This document shows, one piece after another, positions 49,672-56,844 of a stretch of 64,000 nucleotides of DNA. The notes under the pieces were generated by a model, which made no database searches, was not told the DNA's origin, and was given only the letters and a program-made list of their open reading frames with translations. Source of the stretch: JANNVK01 sp031414415 (GTDB lineage Bacteria > Acidobacteriota > Blastocatellia > Pyrinomonadales > Pyrinomonadaceae); the NCBI GenBank assembly GCA_031414415.1, contig JANNVK010000107.1:1-64000 (forward strand). The letters are read 5' to 3'. The position numbers and the translations under genes were made by a program. Every line of letters starts with the position of its first letter. Positions within the stretch are counted from its first letter, which is position 1.

Positions 49672-51105
49672 CTATGGTTTAGGTAAATCTTTAATATATT
49701 TGTCGATTTCGTCGTATGGATACAGAACAACATACTGAGAAGTGTATGTGTCTTTGTCAAAATCCTTTTGCATAGTCTTGTTTTGAAAAGATGTCTTAGC
49801 AATCACCTTAAACGCTTTGTAGTCGATTATTGAAACCTCACAGATGTTTGCAAAAACTGAAGTTCGCCCAACCGCACCCAATTTGCTTCCTTTCTTGCAA
49901 TTAACTCTGATCAAAGTATCGATTTCATTGATGTTTTCGGCTAATTTTTCAGGTTCAACTCCCCATTTTTCATAGTCGTATTTATAAAGTTCCTTACCAA
50001 AACCATCAATTCCTTTCAATTCGGCTTTTCCGGAAGCGTCCTGTTGAACTACCGACATTTTTCCTCTTATTGCGACGTTAGAATCAAGACTTTCAGGCAC
50101 TACAACCCGACCAAGTTCTGGTGCCAAGTTTTTGAAACCGGTATATTTGCCATAAGTTCCGCTACGATCATCAAACGGCATTTCGACTAAAGGTTTCGAA
50201 AGTTTCTCAAGCGGCAAACCAGAAATAAACTCATCATATTCTTCAGGCGAAAGCAAAACGTATTCTTTGTCAGCTGAGCGGGAAGTAATCGAATTCGGTG
50301 GAGTTTTATTTGTAAATGTTTTTTCTGCGATTATCGAAGGAGTTTTGTAGTCGATGATCGTAGCTTTGCAGATATTTGCATAAGCCGTAATTCCGCCTTC
50401 GTAGCTGCCGAGCCGTCCGCCTTTATCACACGAAAGTTGAATTAATGTATCAATTTCGTCGACGGTTTCGGCTAACCGATTGGTAGAAAACGAAAATCGA
50501 TCAATGTCTAGAGGCTGAAGTTTTTTACCTTCATAATCAATTCCGAGCATTTTCGCACCGTAATTTCGGTTGTTTTCTACGATTGCGATTTTCCCTTTGA
50601 TAATAGGACTCGTCTGTAGATTTTTTGGCGGCGACATTTTTGCCAATTCTGCTGCTTTATCAAGCAGCGGTTTATAATTTTTTTCCGTCTCAGTCGCCGG
50701 TGAAATGGTTTGTGACGATGTTGAATTTGAAGAGGTCGAATTTCCCTCAGTCGTTGGGCGTGTCGGGCTTTGTTTAAGTGCAAAGAACCCAACAATCCCG
50801 AAAATTCCGAGCAATATTAAACCGCCGCAACCGACTAACCCAAACAGTAACCATTTTGAACTTCCAGATTTCTGTGGAATCTGCGTAACCTGTTGATTTA
50901 ATTGAACATTAGGCTTATTTATCGGCGGAATATTTGAGGTTTGTTTCGGTTGCGGAAAAATTTCTCCTAGCTTTTGCCAAGTTTGTTGACCATCTTTTAT
51001 CCCAAAATCATTTGGCGAAAATTGTCCGTTGCGTAACATTTCTAAAACCTTAGTTTCGTCGAATGGACCGTGTTGCTGTCCGTTTTTGTTAATAAACATT
51101 TGCAT
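49672..51105 (-). CDS. Membrane protein with N-terminal GYF_2 domain
   Basis: This 477-residue protein has an N-terminal GYF_2 domain (MFINKNGQQHGPFDETKVLEMLRNG, ending near WQKLGEIFP, residues 3-55) and a Pro/Gln/Asn-rich linker. A membrane helix lies near residues 92-113 (WLLFGLVGCGGLILLGIFGIVGFFA). After it come two similar extracytoplasmic domains of about 150 residues, each with the pattern KGKIAIVENNRNYGAKMLGID / RGKMSVVQQDASGKAELKGID, then ETVDEIDTLIQLSCDKG / NINEIDTLIRVNCKKGS. The internal duplication is clear. I take the ATG at 51105 since the upstream frame opens with TTG without a ribosome site. Function unknown. Confidence 0.75.
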   Translation of the reverse strand: MQMFINKNGQQHGPFDETKVLEMLRNGQFSPNDFGIKDGQQTWQKLGEIFPQPKQTSNIPPINKPNVQLNQQVTQIPQKSGSSKWLLFGLVGCGGLILLGIFGIVGFFALKQSPTRPTTEGNSTSSNSTSSQTISPATETEKNYKPLLDKAAELAKMSPPKNLQTSPIIKGKIAIVENNRNYGAKMLGIDYEGKKLQPLDIDRFSFSTNRLAETVDEIDTLIQLSCDKGGRLGSYEGGITAYANICKATIIDYKTPSIIAEKTFTNKTPPNSITSRSADKEYVLLSPEEYDEFISGLPLEKLSKPLVEMPFDDRSGTYGKYTGFKNLAPELGRVVVPESLDSNVAIRGKMSVVQQDASGKAELKGIDGFGKELYKYDYEKWGVEPEKLAENINEIDTLIRVNCKKGSKLGAVGRTSVFANICEVSIIDYKAFKVIAKTSFQNKTMQKDFDKDTYTSQYVVLYPYDEIDKYIKDLPKP

Positions 51106-51112
51106 AATTTTT

Positions 51113-51472
51113 TTACGAGATTTTTTCAAATTTGCTTATAAAATTCGCTGATTCGAATTCAGCTAATTCTACTTTTTCAAGACATTTATTTTTTTCGAGA
51201 TAAAATTTTGCATCTTTTTGCAAAAACTCGAGTTTAATTAATTCGTCATTTTCACGAAGAATAATATTTTCTTCAATTATTTGATATGTCAAACCACCGG
51301 AATTGCCAGTTTGCCAATCGTTGCCGAGAAAATCCGAACGGAACTGATCAAAAAATGAATCGCGAAATTCTGATATTGTTTTACTAGAAACTCTAAAAAA
51401 CACAATCGTCGGCTCGCATTCGCAATAATTTCCTTCTAAATCGTAGCTGTATTTGAAAAAAAGCTTGAACAT
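51113..51472 (-). CDS. Small hypothetical protein
   Basis: This 119-residue acidic, Phe-rich soluble protein (MFKLFFKYSYDLEGNYCECEP, ending ESANFISKFEKIS) has no recognised motif. Its only Cys cluster is C18 and C20 with C98 near KNKCLEK. It lies 7 bp upstream of the GYF_2 membrane protein gene and is probably co-transcribed with it, so the two may work together. Confidence 0.6.
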   Translation of the reverse strand: MFKLFFKYSYDLEGNYCECEPTIVFFRVSSKTISEFRDSFFDQFRSDFLGNDWQTGNSGGLTYQIIEENIILRENDELIKLEFLQKDAKFYLEKNKCLEKVELAEFESANFISKFEKIS

Positions 51473-51667
51473 TTTTTAGATTATAAGACTTTTTTTGATA
51501 TTTATTGGGTTTTACATTGTGATTTAGGGTTTTTTCTTTTCAGCCGAAGGATTAGAAGTAGGTTTCCGTTCAATCAGTTTGGGCAAAATTTGATTTTGCC
51601 CTTAAAATGTTAAACAATTCCAGCTTCCTATCCTTCCAACATCGACAATCCCGTTATTTTTCAAAAT

Positions 51668-52873
51668 TTACTTCAATCCTAATTTGTCACATGTTAGGAC
51701 TGCCGAATCGCCGTGGTCAACAAAAACTTTGCCGTATGTTCCACCGCCGGAATAGTTTTGCCGCAAACCAAAACCTTGGTAAAAACAAGCTCCGTTGCTG
51801 GTATCCTGAACAAAAACTGTAAACCATTGACTTGAATACCGATAAGAAGGAATTCCGATGTCGTTATATTGCGTTGTCCACATTCCCTGACTCGCCGGCG
51901 ATTTGGCATAAAGTTTGATAACTTTCAAATTAGCGGCAGGAGTTGAAAAGCTATTACGGTAAAGATTTGAAATGCTCGCCGTTGTGTAGCCGCCGATAAT
52001 TGGGCTTGATTTCGCAGTCCATTCGGCTGGCAGAGGTTCGTTAGCGGCTTTTTGGACTTTGTAATTTGCGTCAAAACTATTATTCAGTTTTTCTTGGTTT
52101 GCTTTGATTTTGGCATAGTCGCTGCCGCGAAACGTGATGCTAAAACTGTCTAAGATAGATTGCGTCTGATTTTCCGGCAAAGGATTTCCGCGAAAATCGA
52201 CTGCTTGAATCCTTATTTTATTCAAAATTTTATAGGTGCCTTCGTTGGTTTGCGAGTTGGTTAAGAAAAGATACATATCAAACCCGTAAGATATTCCGTC
52301 GTTTGGATTTCCGCCCCAATAGAAAGCCGATTTTGCATTGTCGGGACTTGGAAATATGTCAAAATCAAAATAGGTTTTGTCTAAATCACTTTTATTGATG
52401 ATTGCTCTGAAATTTCGTCCAAGATCACTGATAGAATTGTTGTCCTTGATTGTATATAAAAGGAAATCCACGTTGTATTCTTTAATCTTCTTGTCGGGTT
52501 CGGTGGGTTTAAGGACTTCTTTGACCGTTCCGCCGTTCAAAACGAGTCTGGCGTAAATAAATTCATTTGATGAAAATGACTCTTTCGCACCTGCAACGCT
52601 GCCGTCAGCCGGAAAAGGTTTATCGGAATAATAGATTTCTCCCAAACTGTTTTGTGCAGGCGGCGAATCGTTTTTCGATGGTTTATTACCGCTCTCCGAA
52701 GAACCGCTGCCCGTGCTTTTACTCTCAGTAGTTTTTGTTTCTATCTTCTTTTCTTTTTTCTTCGCCGCTTCCTTGGCTTTGTTAATTAAATCACCGAATT
52801 GTGCATAACTCGTTTCGCCATACGTGATGGCAATTATCAAAATTGCCGCGATTGTTAGTAGATTCTTTTTCAT
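51668..52873 (-). CDS. Secreted hypothetical protein with Lys/Ser-rich linker
   Basis: This 401-residue protein has a signal peptide (MKKNLLTIAAILIIAITYG, cleavage near YAQF), a coiled Lys/Ala segment LINKAKEAAKKKEKK, and a Ser/Gly/Thr linker to about residue 75. A long beta-rich domain follows (EIYYSDKPFPADGSVAGAKESF, then WGGNPNDGISYGFDMYLFL, then YSSQWFTVFVQDTSNGACFYQGFGL in parts). The opening resembles an exported ligand-binding or sensor protein, but I do not recognise the family. It is a stand-alone gene and lacks the 36-bp promoter element of its upstream neighbour. Confidence 0.68.
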   Translation of the reverse strand: MKKNLLTIAAILIIAITYGETSYAQFGDLINKAKEAAKKKEKKIETKTTESKSTGSGSSESGNKPSKNDSPPAQNSLGEIYYSDKPFPADGSVAGAKESFSSNEFIYARLVLNGGTVKEVLKPTEPDKKIKEYNVDFLLYTIKDNNSISDLGRNFRAIINKSDLDKTYFDFDIFPSPDNAKSAFYWGGNPNDGISYGFDMYLFLTNSQTNEGTYKILNKIRIQAVDFRGNPLPENQTQSILDSFSITFRGSDYAKIKANQEKLNNSFDANYKVQKAANEPLPAEWTAKSSPIIGGYTTASISNLYRNSFSTPAANLKVIKLYAKSPASQGMWTTQYNDIGIPSYRYSSQWFTVFVQDTSNGACFYQGFGLRQNYSGGGTYGKVFVDHGDSAVLTCDKLGLK

Positions 52874-52959
52874 AATTTTTTTCTTTAATTTATCAAATAT
52901 TATTTGACGTTGATTTGGCTTCGATGTTCGATTCTTTGGAGAATTCGATATCGGAAGCC

Positions 52960-52989
52960 CGAGCGTCGTGCAAAACTCGACGACGCTCG
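52960..52989 (-). terminator. GC-rich hairpin downstream of the lipoprotein gene
   Basis: A perfect 9-bp stem, CGAGCGTCG at 52960-52968 with CGACGCTCG at 52981-52989, lies 19 bp after the stop of the gene ending at 53008. On the minus strand no T run follows, so it is an atypical terminator or an RNA-stabilising hairpin. Confidence 0.45.
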
Positions 52990-53007
52990 TTTGATTTTCG
53001 AATTTAA

Positions 53008-53589
53008 CTAATTCGCTTTAACAATAACGCAATGTTCCAAGCCAATAATCCACATTTTGGGAACCAAACCCTTCAAAGTAACTAATTGATCTTCTTTAAG
53101 ACTCTTAATTTCGTCCTTATTTTCCGGGTCAAAGTTGCATCCAACGTCGTCAAGAATAGGGTCGCCCCCAATCAACTTGACACTTGGCGGCAATACGTCG
53201 TTCTTTTCGGGATAAAGAACACTTACTCTCCCTGTCACTTCGATAATTTTTCCACGAATCTTATCCAAAGGCGTGATTACATCCTTCCAGGTCTTTTTTT
53301 CATTAATAAAATCAACCGAATCGTAAGACGCGACGGCTTTATCATCCATTTTGATAATTCGATTTCCTTTGTGTTCGCCCGATGTCGCTGGCACGGGAGC
53401 GGCATTGGTCGGAGCCGAATTCGTCGGAGTGACATTACTATTTTTCGGCGACGCGGAATCGATTGGACTCGGGGAACTTACTCCGCCGCTTTCTTTGCCG
53501 GCTATTCGGTCTTTAAGCGATCCGCATCCAAGCGAAAATATCGCTAAGATTGTTATAACTAAACTGATTGTTTGTAGATTTTTTTTCAT
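53008..53589 (-). CDS. Lipoprotein with OB-fold (tRNA_anti-like) domain
   Basis: This 193-residue lipoprotein has a signal ending FSLGC (lipid-modified Cys at about residue 22). A Ser/Pro/Thr/Asn linker to about residue 75 follows, then a domain of about 110 residues with the OB-type pattern DKIRGKIIEVTGRVSVLYPE and LKEDQLVTLKGLVPKMWIIGLEHCVIVKAN (in parts), as in the tRNA_anti-like exported family. Ligand unknown. Its promoter region holds the first of three 36-bp elements (53640-53675), about 60 bases upstream of the ATG. That places it in the candidate sigma regulon with the CSLREA protein and the CHAT operon. Confidence 0.75.
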   Translation of the reverse strand: MKKNLQTISLVITILAIFSLGCGSLKDRIAGKESGGVSSPSPIDSASPKNSNVTPTNSAPTNAAPVPATSGEHKGNRIIKMDDKAVASYDSVDFINEKKTWKDVITPLDKIRGKIIEVTGRVSVLYPEKNDVLPPSVKLIGGDPILDDVGCNFDPENKDEIKSLKEDQLVTLKGLVPKMWIIGLEHCVIVKAN

Positions 53590-53639
53590 AATTTTTTTCC
53601 TTTGCGGAATTTCCGCATTTTCCTTTGCAAAAACTTTCC

Positions 53640-53675
53640 TTCACTTTGATAAGACAATTTCACAAAAACATTTCA
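53640..53675 (-). promoter_or_regulatory. ECF-like promoter element, copy A
   Basis: On the minus strand it reads TGAAATGTTTTT, then GTGAAATT, then GTCTTAT, then CAAAGTGAA. It matches copy B (55475-55510) at 35 of 36 bases and copy C (63893-63928) at 29 of 36. The likely -35 is TGAAAT and the likely -10 is GTCTTAT, 14 bases apart. It lies about 60 bases before the lipoprotein start. Confidence 0.65.
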
Positions 53676-53683
53676 CATTTTTT

Positions 53684-53718
53684 CAAAAAAAAACGAGCAA
53701 GGCATTCAAGCGTTGCTC
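53684..53718 (-). terminator. Rho-independent terminator for the CSLREA beta-helix gene
   Basis: On the minus strand a stem GAGCAACGC ... GCCTTGCTC with one C-C mismatch is followed by G and a run of nine T. It separates the CSLREA gene from promoter copy A. Confidence 0.75.
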
Positions 53719-53744
53719 ACAATAGAGATAAACTCGCAATGTTA

Positions 53745-53894
53745 CGGCAATAAATCACCGCAGAGTTGAGGACTTCCGGGAAAGCTAGTCATCGAGGTAG
53801 GCATTTTGGAGGTTGTGGAATCTTCAATAGGCATAAAATATAACTCAGCCAAATCTTCGCCAAAGCATCCAGTTTGCAGTAATACTTCTCCCGT
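53745..53894 (-). other. In-frame open extension after the CSLREA gene's TAG stop
   Basis: Directly after the TAG at 53895-53897 the same frame stays open for 50 codons to a TAA at 53742-53744. The reading begins Thr-Gly-Glu-Val-Leu-Leu and ends Cys-Gly-Asp-Leu-Leu-Pro. It has no start codon near its beginning. Either readthrough, a recent nonsense change or chance could explain it. Confidence 0.35.
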
Positions 53895-55418
53895 CTATTT
53901 TCCATCTGAAACAAAATCGGCATCAGTTAAATCTTCACTCAAACTAATCACACGAGTCGGTTCGGCAAACGAATATCGTTTTGAATTAACACTTAAAATA
54001 TAAGTTTCGCCGACGGGTAATTCTTGAAAGCGGTAATAGCCGAATGGATTTGTGATGGCGAATAACGTTTCGCCGTTTGGTTTGGTAACGGTAACGCCGA
54101 CATTACGGATTCCACGTCCGGTTGCAGTTGTAACTCGTCCGCTGATGTTGGCACTTGCAACGGTTGGAATTTGTTTTTCATAAGCTCCAATATCAACAAA
54201 CAACGCAGTGGGTGCGAAGCCGTTGACCAATCGGTTTTGTCCGCGTTGGTCGGTGGTAATTGATCCTACGGAGAAAATTCCACAAGTTGAATTAACCACA
54301 CAATTTTGTCCGGCATTCAAAGCTGATGATGTTGACGGAATGGAATGAGTATCGGTTTGTCCGCCGTTGTTGGCTAATGGTCCGAGATTTGCCGATGTAT
54401 TATTGAGCAAATCGCTTCCAATCCAACCTGTGCTTGTTCCAACAGAACCAATTAAATTTGTTCCGGCGGAGGTAAATATTCCGGAAACATCCGATGGAGT
54501 AGCTAATGACTCTCCCTTGAAATTGTTCGCAATAATTGTATTTCGTATATTTGTGGTAGCCGTACCTGAAACGGTTACACCTGCTACTCCAGTGAAAGCA
54601 AAAAAAGACTCCTTATTGTTGGTTATTGTGCAATTTGTAATATTGTGAGAGCCGGTTTGGAATGCAACACCTTGATTATTACCCGAAATTGTTGTGTTTG
54701 TTAATCGAATTGAATTTGGAAACTGTGAAGCTGCAGCTATACCGCCGGTAGTGCCGAAGATACCAATATTATCCGTGATCGTCGTGTTTTCGATAGTAGA
54801 TACACATCCGCTGCAATAGAACCCGCCGCCGCCGTTAGCCCTATTATCTGCAATAGTAACGTCAATGAAGTTAACAACAATAACACCGCCAAGACTATCG
54901 CCGGTTGCCAAAATTCCACCGCCCGTGCTTCCGGTCCTTCCGTTTCTAATCGTAACGCCGCGAAAATCAACCCGCGTTATATCGGGGCTAATACCTTTAA
55001 TGCCAAAAACGCGGTCAATTCCATTTCCGTCAAAGGCGGTTGTACTTTTAACCGTCCCTGCTTGAATAATTGTCGTCCGAGGATTGCTGCCGATTATGCT
55101 TACTCTGTGGTCTGTGAAATTCAAGTCCCCTTTTACTATATCGGCTCCAGGTGAACTGTTCACAATTGTCAGCGTGTATGTTCCCGCCGGCAGATTTATT
55201 CCGTGATTAGTGTTAATAGGTGTAATATTGATTTCCATCGTTGCCGCCCGCAGTGAACAAAAGCCTGAGAGATCAAGGCAAACTCCATCGCCCGGGATTG
55301 CATCAACCGTATCGAGCGTTGTATTAACCGTAAAAGTTGCCGCTTCAACGCTTGAAATAAATGCGAACGAGACAAAGACGATAACCGCAAACTGCAAAAA
55401 TGTATTTTTCATATTCAT
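53895..55418 (-). CDS. Secreted parallel beta-helix protein with CSLREA motif and regulatory-like Ig domain
   Basis: This 507-residue exported protein has a signal peptide (about 1-26) and then the CSLREA-type motif VCLDLSGFCSLRAATMEIN at residues 46-64 (Ala instead of Glu in the fifth place). A right-handed beta-helix (about 90-390) follows, with repeated NTTISGN / NCTITNN steps. A carboxypeptidase-regulatory-like domain closes it (about 415-507: ISGRVTTATGRGIRNVGVTVTKP, NPFGYYRFQELPVGETY). These are surface or secreted carbohydrate-adherent proteins. Promoter copy B sits about 60 bases upstream. A 50-codon open stretch continues past its TAG stop. Confidence 0.83.
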   Translation of the reverse strand: MNMKNTFLQFAVIVFVSFAFISSVEAATFTVNTTLDTVDAIPGDGVCLDLSGFCSLRAATMEINITPINTNHGINLPAGTYTLTIVNSSPGADIVKGDLNFTDHRVSIIGSNPRTTIIQAGTVKSTTAFDGNGIDRVFGIKGISPDITRVDFRGVTIRNGRTGSTGGGILATGDSLGGVIVVNFIDVTIADNRANGGGGFYCSGCVSTIENTTITDNIGIFGTTGGIAAASQFPNSIRLTNTTISGNNQGVAFQTGSHNITNCTITNNKESFFAFTGVAGVTVSGTATTNIRNTIIANNFKGESLATPSDVSGIFTSAGTNLIGSVGTSTGWIGSDLLNNTSANLGPLANNGGQTDTHSIPSTSSALNAGQNCVVNSTCGIFSVGSITTDQRGQNRLVNGFAPTALFVDIGAYEKQIPTVASANISGRVTTATGRGIRNVGVTVTKPNGETLFAITNPFGYYRFQELPVGETYILSVNSKRYSFAEPTRVISLSEDLTDADFVSDGK

Positions 55419-55474
55419 AATTTTTCTCCAAAACGATTGCAGGAAAACATCGCTTGTTTTTTCTAATAGGCTTT

Positions 55475-55510
55475 TTCACTTTGATAAGACAATTTCGCAA
55501 AAACATTTCA
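55475..55510 (-). promoter_or_regulatory. ECF-like promoter element, copy B
   Basis: It is identical to copy A except for one base (CACAAAAAC versus CGCAAAAAC on the plus strand). It lies 57 bases before the ATG of the CSLREA protein gene. Confidence 0.65.
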
Positions 55511-55548
55511 TAAATTTTTCTGCCTTTTCTAATTGTCAAGAATCAGGG

Positions 55549-55578
55549 AAGAATGACTCGTGCTATAAAGTCATTCTT
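55549..55578 (-). terminator. Perfect hairpin downstream of the 256-residue hypothetical gene
   Basis: AAGAATGACT at 55549-55558 pairs with AGTCATTCTT at 55569-55578 around a 10-base loop. It is 24 bp beyond the stop at 55603, but no T run follows on the minus strand, so termination is uncertain. Confidence 0.5.
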
Positions 55579-55602
55579 TCTTTCTCATAACAATCTGTCG
55601 GT

Positions 55603-56373
55603 TTATTGAGTTACAACTCCGCCGCCCGGATTCGACTGAATTTGACAAATTGTAAGTGCTTTTTGGTCGGCGGCAAGTTTTACTTTGGCTTTTGCAAGTT
55701 CTGCATCACGAAATTTTTGTCCGGCAATATCCGGTTTTCCATTTGATAACGGCGGAACAGGAATTAGTAATTCTCGTATTAACGTTTCATCCGCAGCAAC
55801 ATTGTCAATTTGGCTTTGACACGGATCAGGCTTGGCAAATACGATTTTACCGAGCAACGAAATATGATAATTTACGCGGAACAGAGTTGCGTCAATGTCA
55901 CGAACGGCGACATCTACTTTGATTCCTTGAAAAACCTGTTTGATGTCGGGCAAACCGCTTGCCGATAGCGTCAAAAAAGGCGATGGTTTCCAAAAGTCCA
56001 CTGCGAAACCTGCATCAACAGATTGGTTTTTATCAAAAATTGACCCAAGTGCCGCAAATGGTGCCCATTCTTCCAACTGAAAAAAAGGCGTGGTTTTGGG
56101 CAATCCTTTCACGACGTAACCCGGATTTGTCGGAACTGGAACTGAAAAACGATTAATGGCAAATTGCAAAGGTCCGTTCATATCGGGAAGGATTTGCAAT
56201 GTTTCGCGTAGCCAATCTCCGTTGAAACCAGCGGTCAGATTAACGACAGCGACTCCGGTCAACGTCAACAGCCATTTTTGATCTTTGATGCTTGCAGGTT
56301 TCGTCTCATTTACCGCAAGTGCCGCAGGTGTGATAAGCCAGTTTTGACCGGCAAATTCTGTAATTATTTTCAT
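55603..56373 (-). CDS. Hypothetical protein
   Basis: This 256-residue protein has no signal peptide or strong membrane segment. It begins MKIITEFAGQNWLITPAALA and has a beta-rich middle (FTLSASGLPDIKQVFQGIKVDVAVRDI-like, about 125-165). The C-terminus is Ala/Lys-rich and helical (RDAELAKAKVKLAADQKAL), ending with Gly-Gly-Gly-Val-Val-Thr-Gln. Two Cys (C185 and C244) are present. I do not recognise the family. It follows the small zinc-ribbon gene by 30 bp and may form a two-gene operon with it. Confidence 0.65.
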   Translation of the reverse strand: MKIITEFAGQNWLITPAALAVNETKPASIKDQKWLLTLTGVAVVNLTAGFNGDWLRETLQILPDMNGPLQFAINRFSVPVPTNPGYVVKGLPKTTPFFQLEEWAPFAALGSIFDKNQSVDAGFAVDFWKPSPFLTLSASGLPDIKQVFQGIKVDVAVRDIDATLFRVNYHISLLGKIVFAKPDPCQSQIDNVAADETLIRELLIPVPPLSNGKPDIAGQKFRDAELAKAKVKLAADQKALTICQIQSNPGGGVVTQ

Positions 56374-56403
56374 TATTTTTCTCCTTGCGGCTCTACCGCA
56401 TTT

Positions 56404-56709
56404 TTAATTTTTTAACTTTTGCCTTATTTCCAAAGAATTTCGACAAATAAGTAAATGCCCGTTTGTTGTCTCGAAAGCATGAATCAGCTTATTTTCCAAA
56501 AGACCAATCAGTTGCCGCGTCGGAATGTTTGTCCTAGTTGTAACCGTATCGAACGTGAACATTTCAACTTCGGCTTCGCATTCCTCACAGTATCCTCGAA
56601 ACGTTTTATTTCTTCGCAGAATAAAGACTTCGTGACTTTCGGCGGTAATTAAATACTTCTTTGCTTTTTCCGGCATTTGATTTACAATACGGACATCAGC
56701 CGGAAACAA
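56404..56709 (-). CDS. Small CxxC protein with MerR/excisionase-like helix
   Basis: This 101-residue protein has one CxxC knuckle (GYCEECEAEVEM near residues 39-50) and a following segment RTNIPTRQLIGLLENKLIHAF, then TTNGHLLICRNSLE (residues 59-93). This resembles the helix-turn-wing part of MerR or excisionase proteins, where a helix reads DNA and the wing follows. I recall related small proteins in Acidobacteria next to regulators, function unknown. It is divergent from the winged-helix/TolB regulator across 135 bp, which suggests a linked regulatory role. Confidence 0.6.
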   Translation of the reverse strand: MFPADVRIVNQMPEKAKKYLITAESHEVFILRRNKTFRGYCEECEAEVEMFTFDTVTTRTNIPTRQLIGLLENKLIHAFETTNGHLLICRNSLEIRQKLKN

Positions 56710-56844
56710 TCAGCCTTTCAAATCCAATCGCTTCCGACCGCGAACCGTTCAACGAATTGCGTTGTGAAATCAGTATTTATTTTTACGGGAAAATTGTCTT
56801 GAACTAACAATCCTTTAGTTATCCATTAGTTCTCCAATGTCGTT

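Noticed and set aside
56788..56812. Fourth possible copy of the 36-bp promoter element upstream of the winged-helix/TolB gene (TTTTTACGGGAAAATTGTCTTG)
   Set aside because: The GTCTT part is present, but the TGAAAT part is not at the right distance and the ending differs, so it is at best a weak relative.
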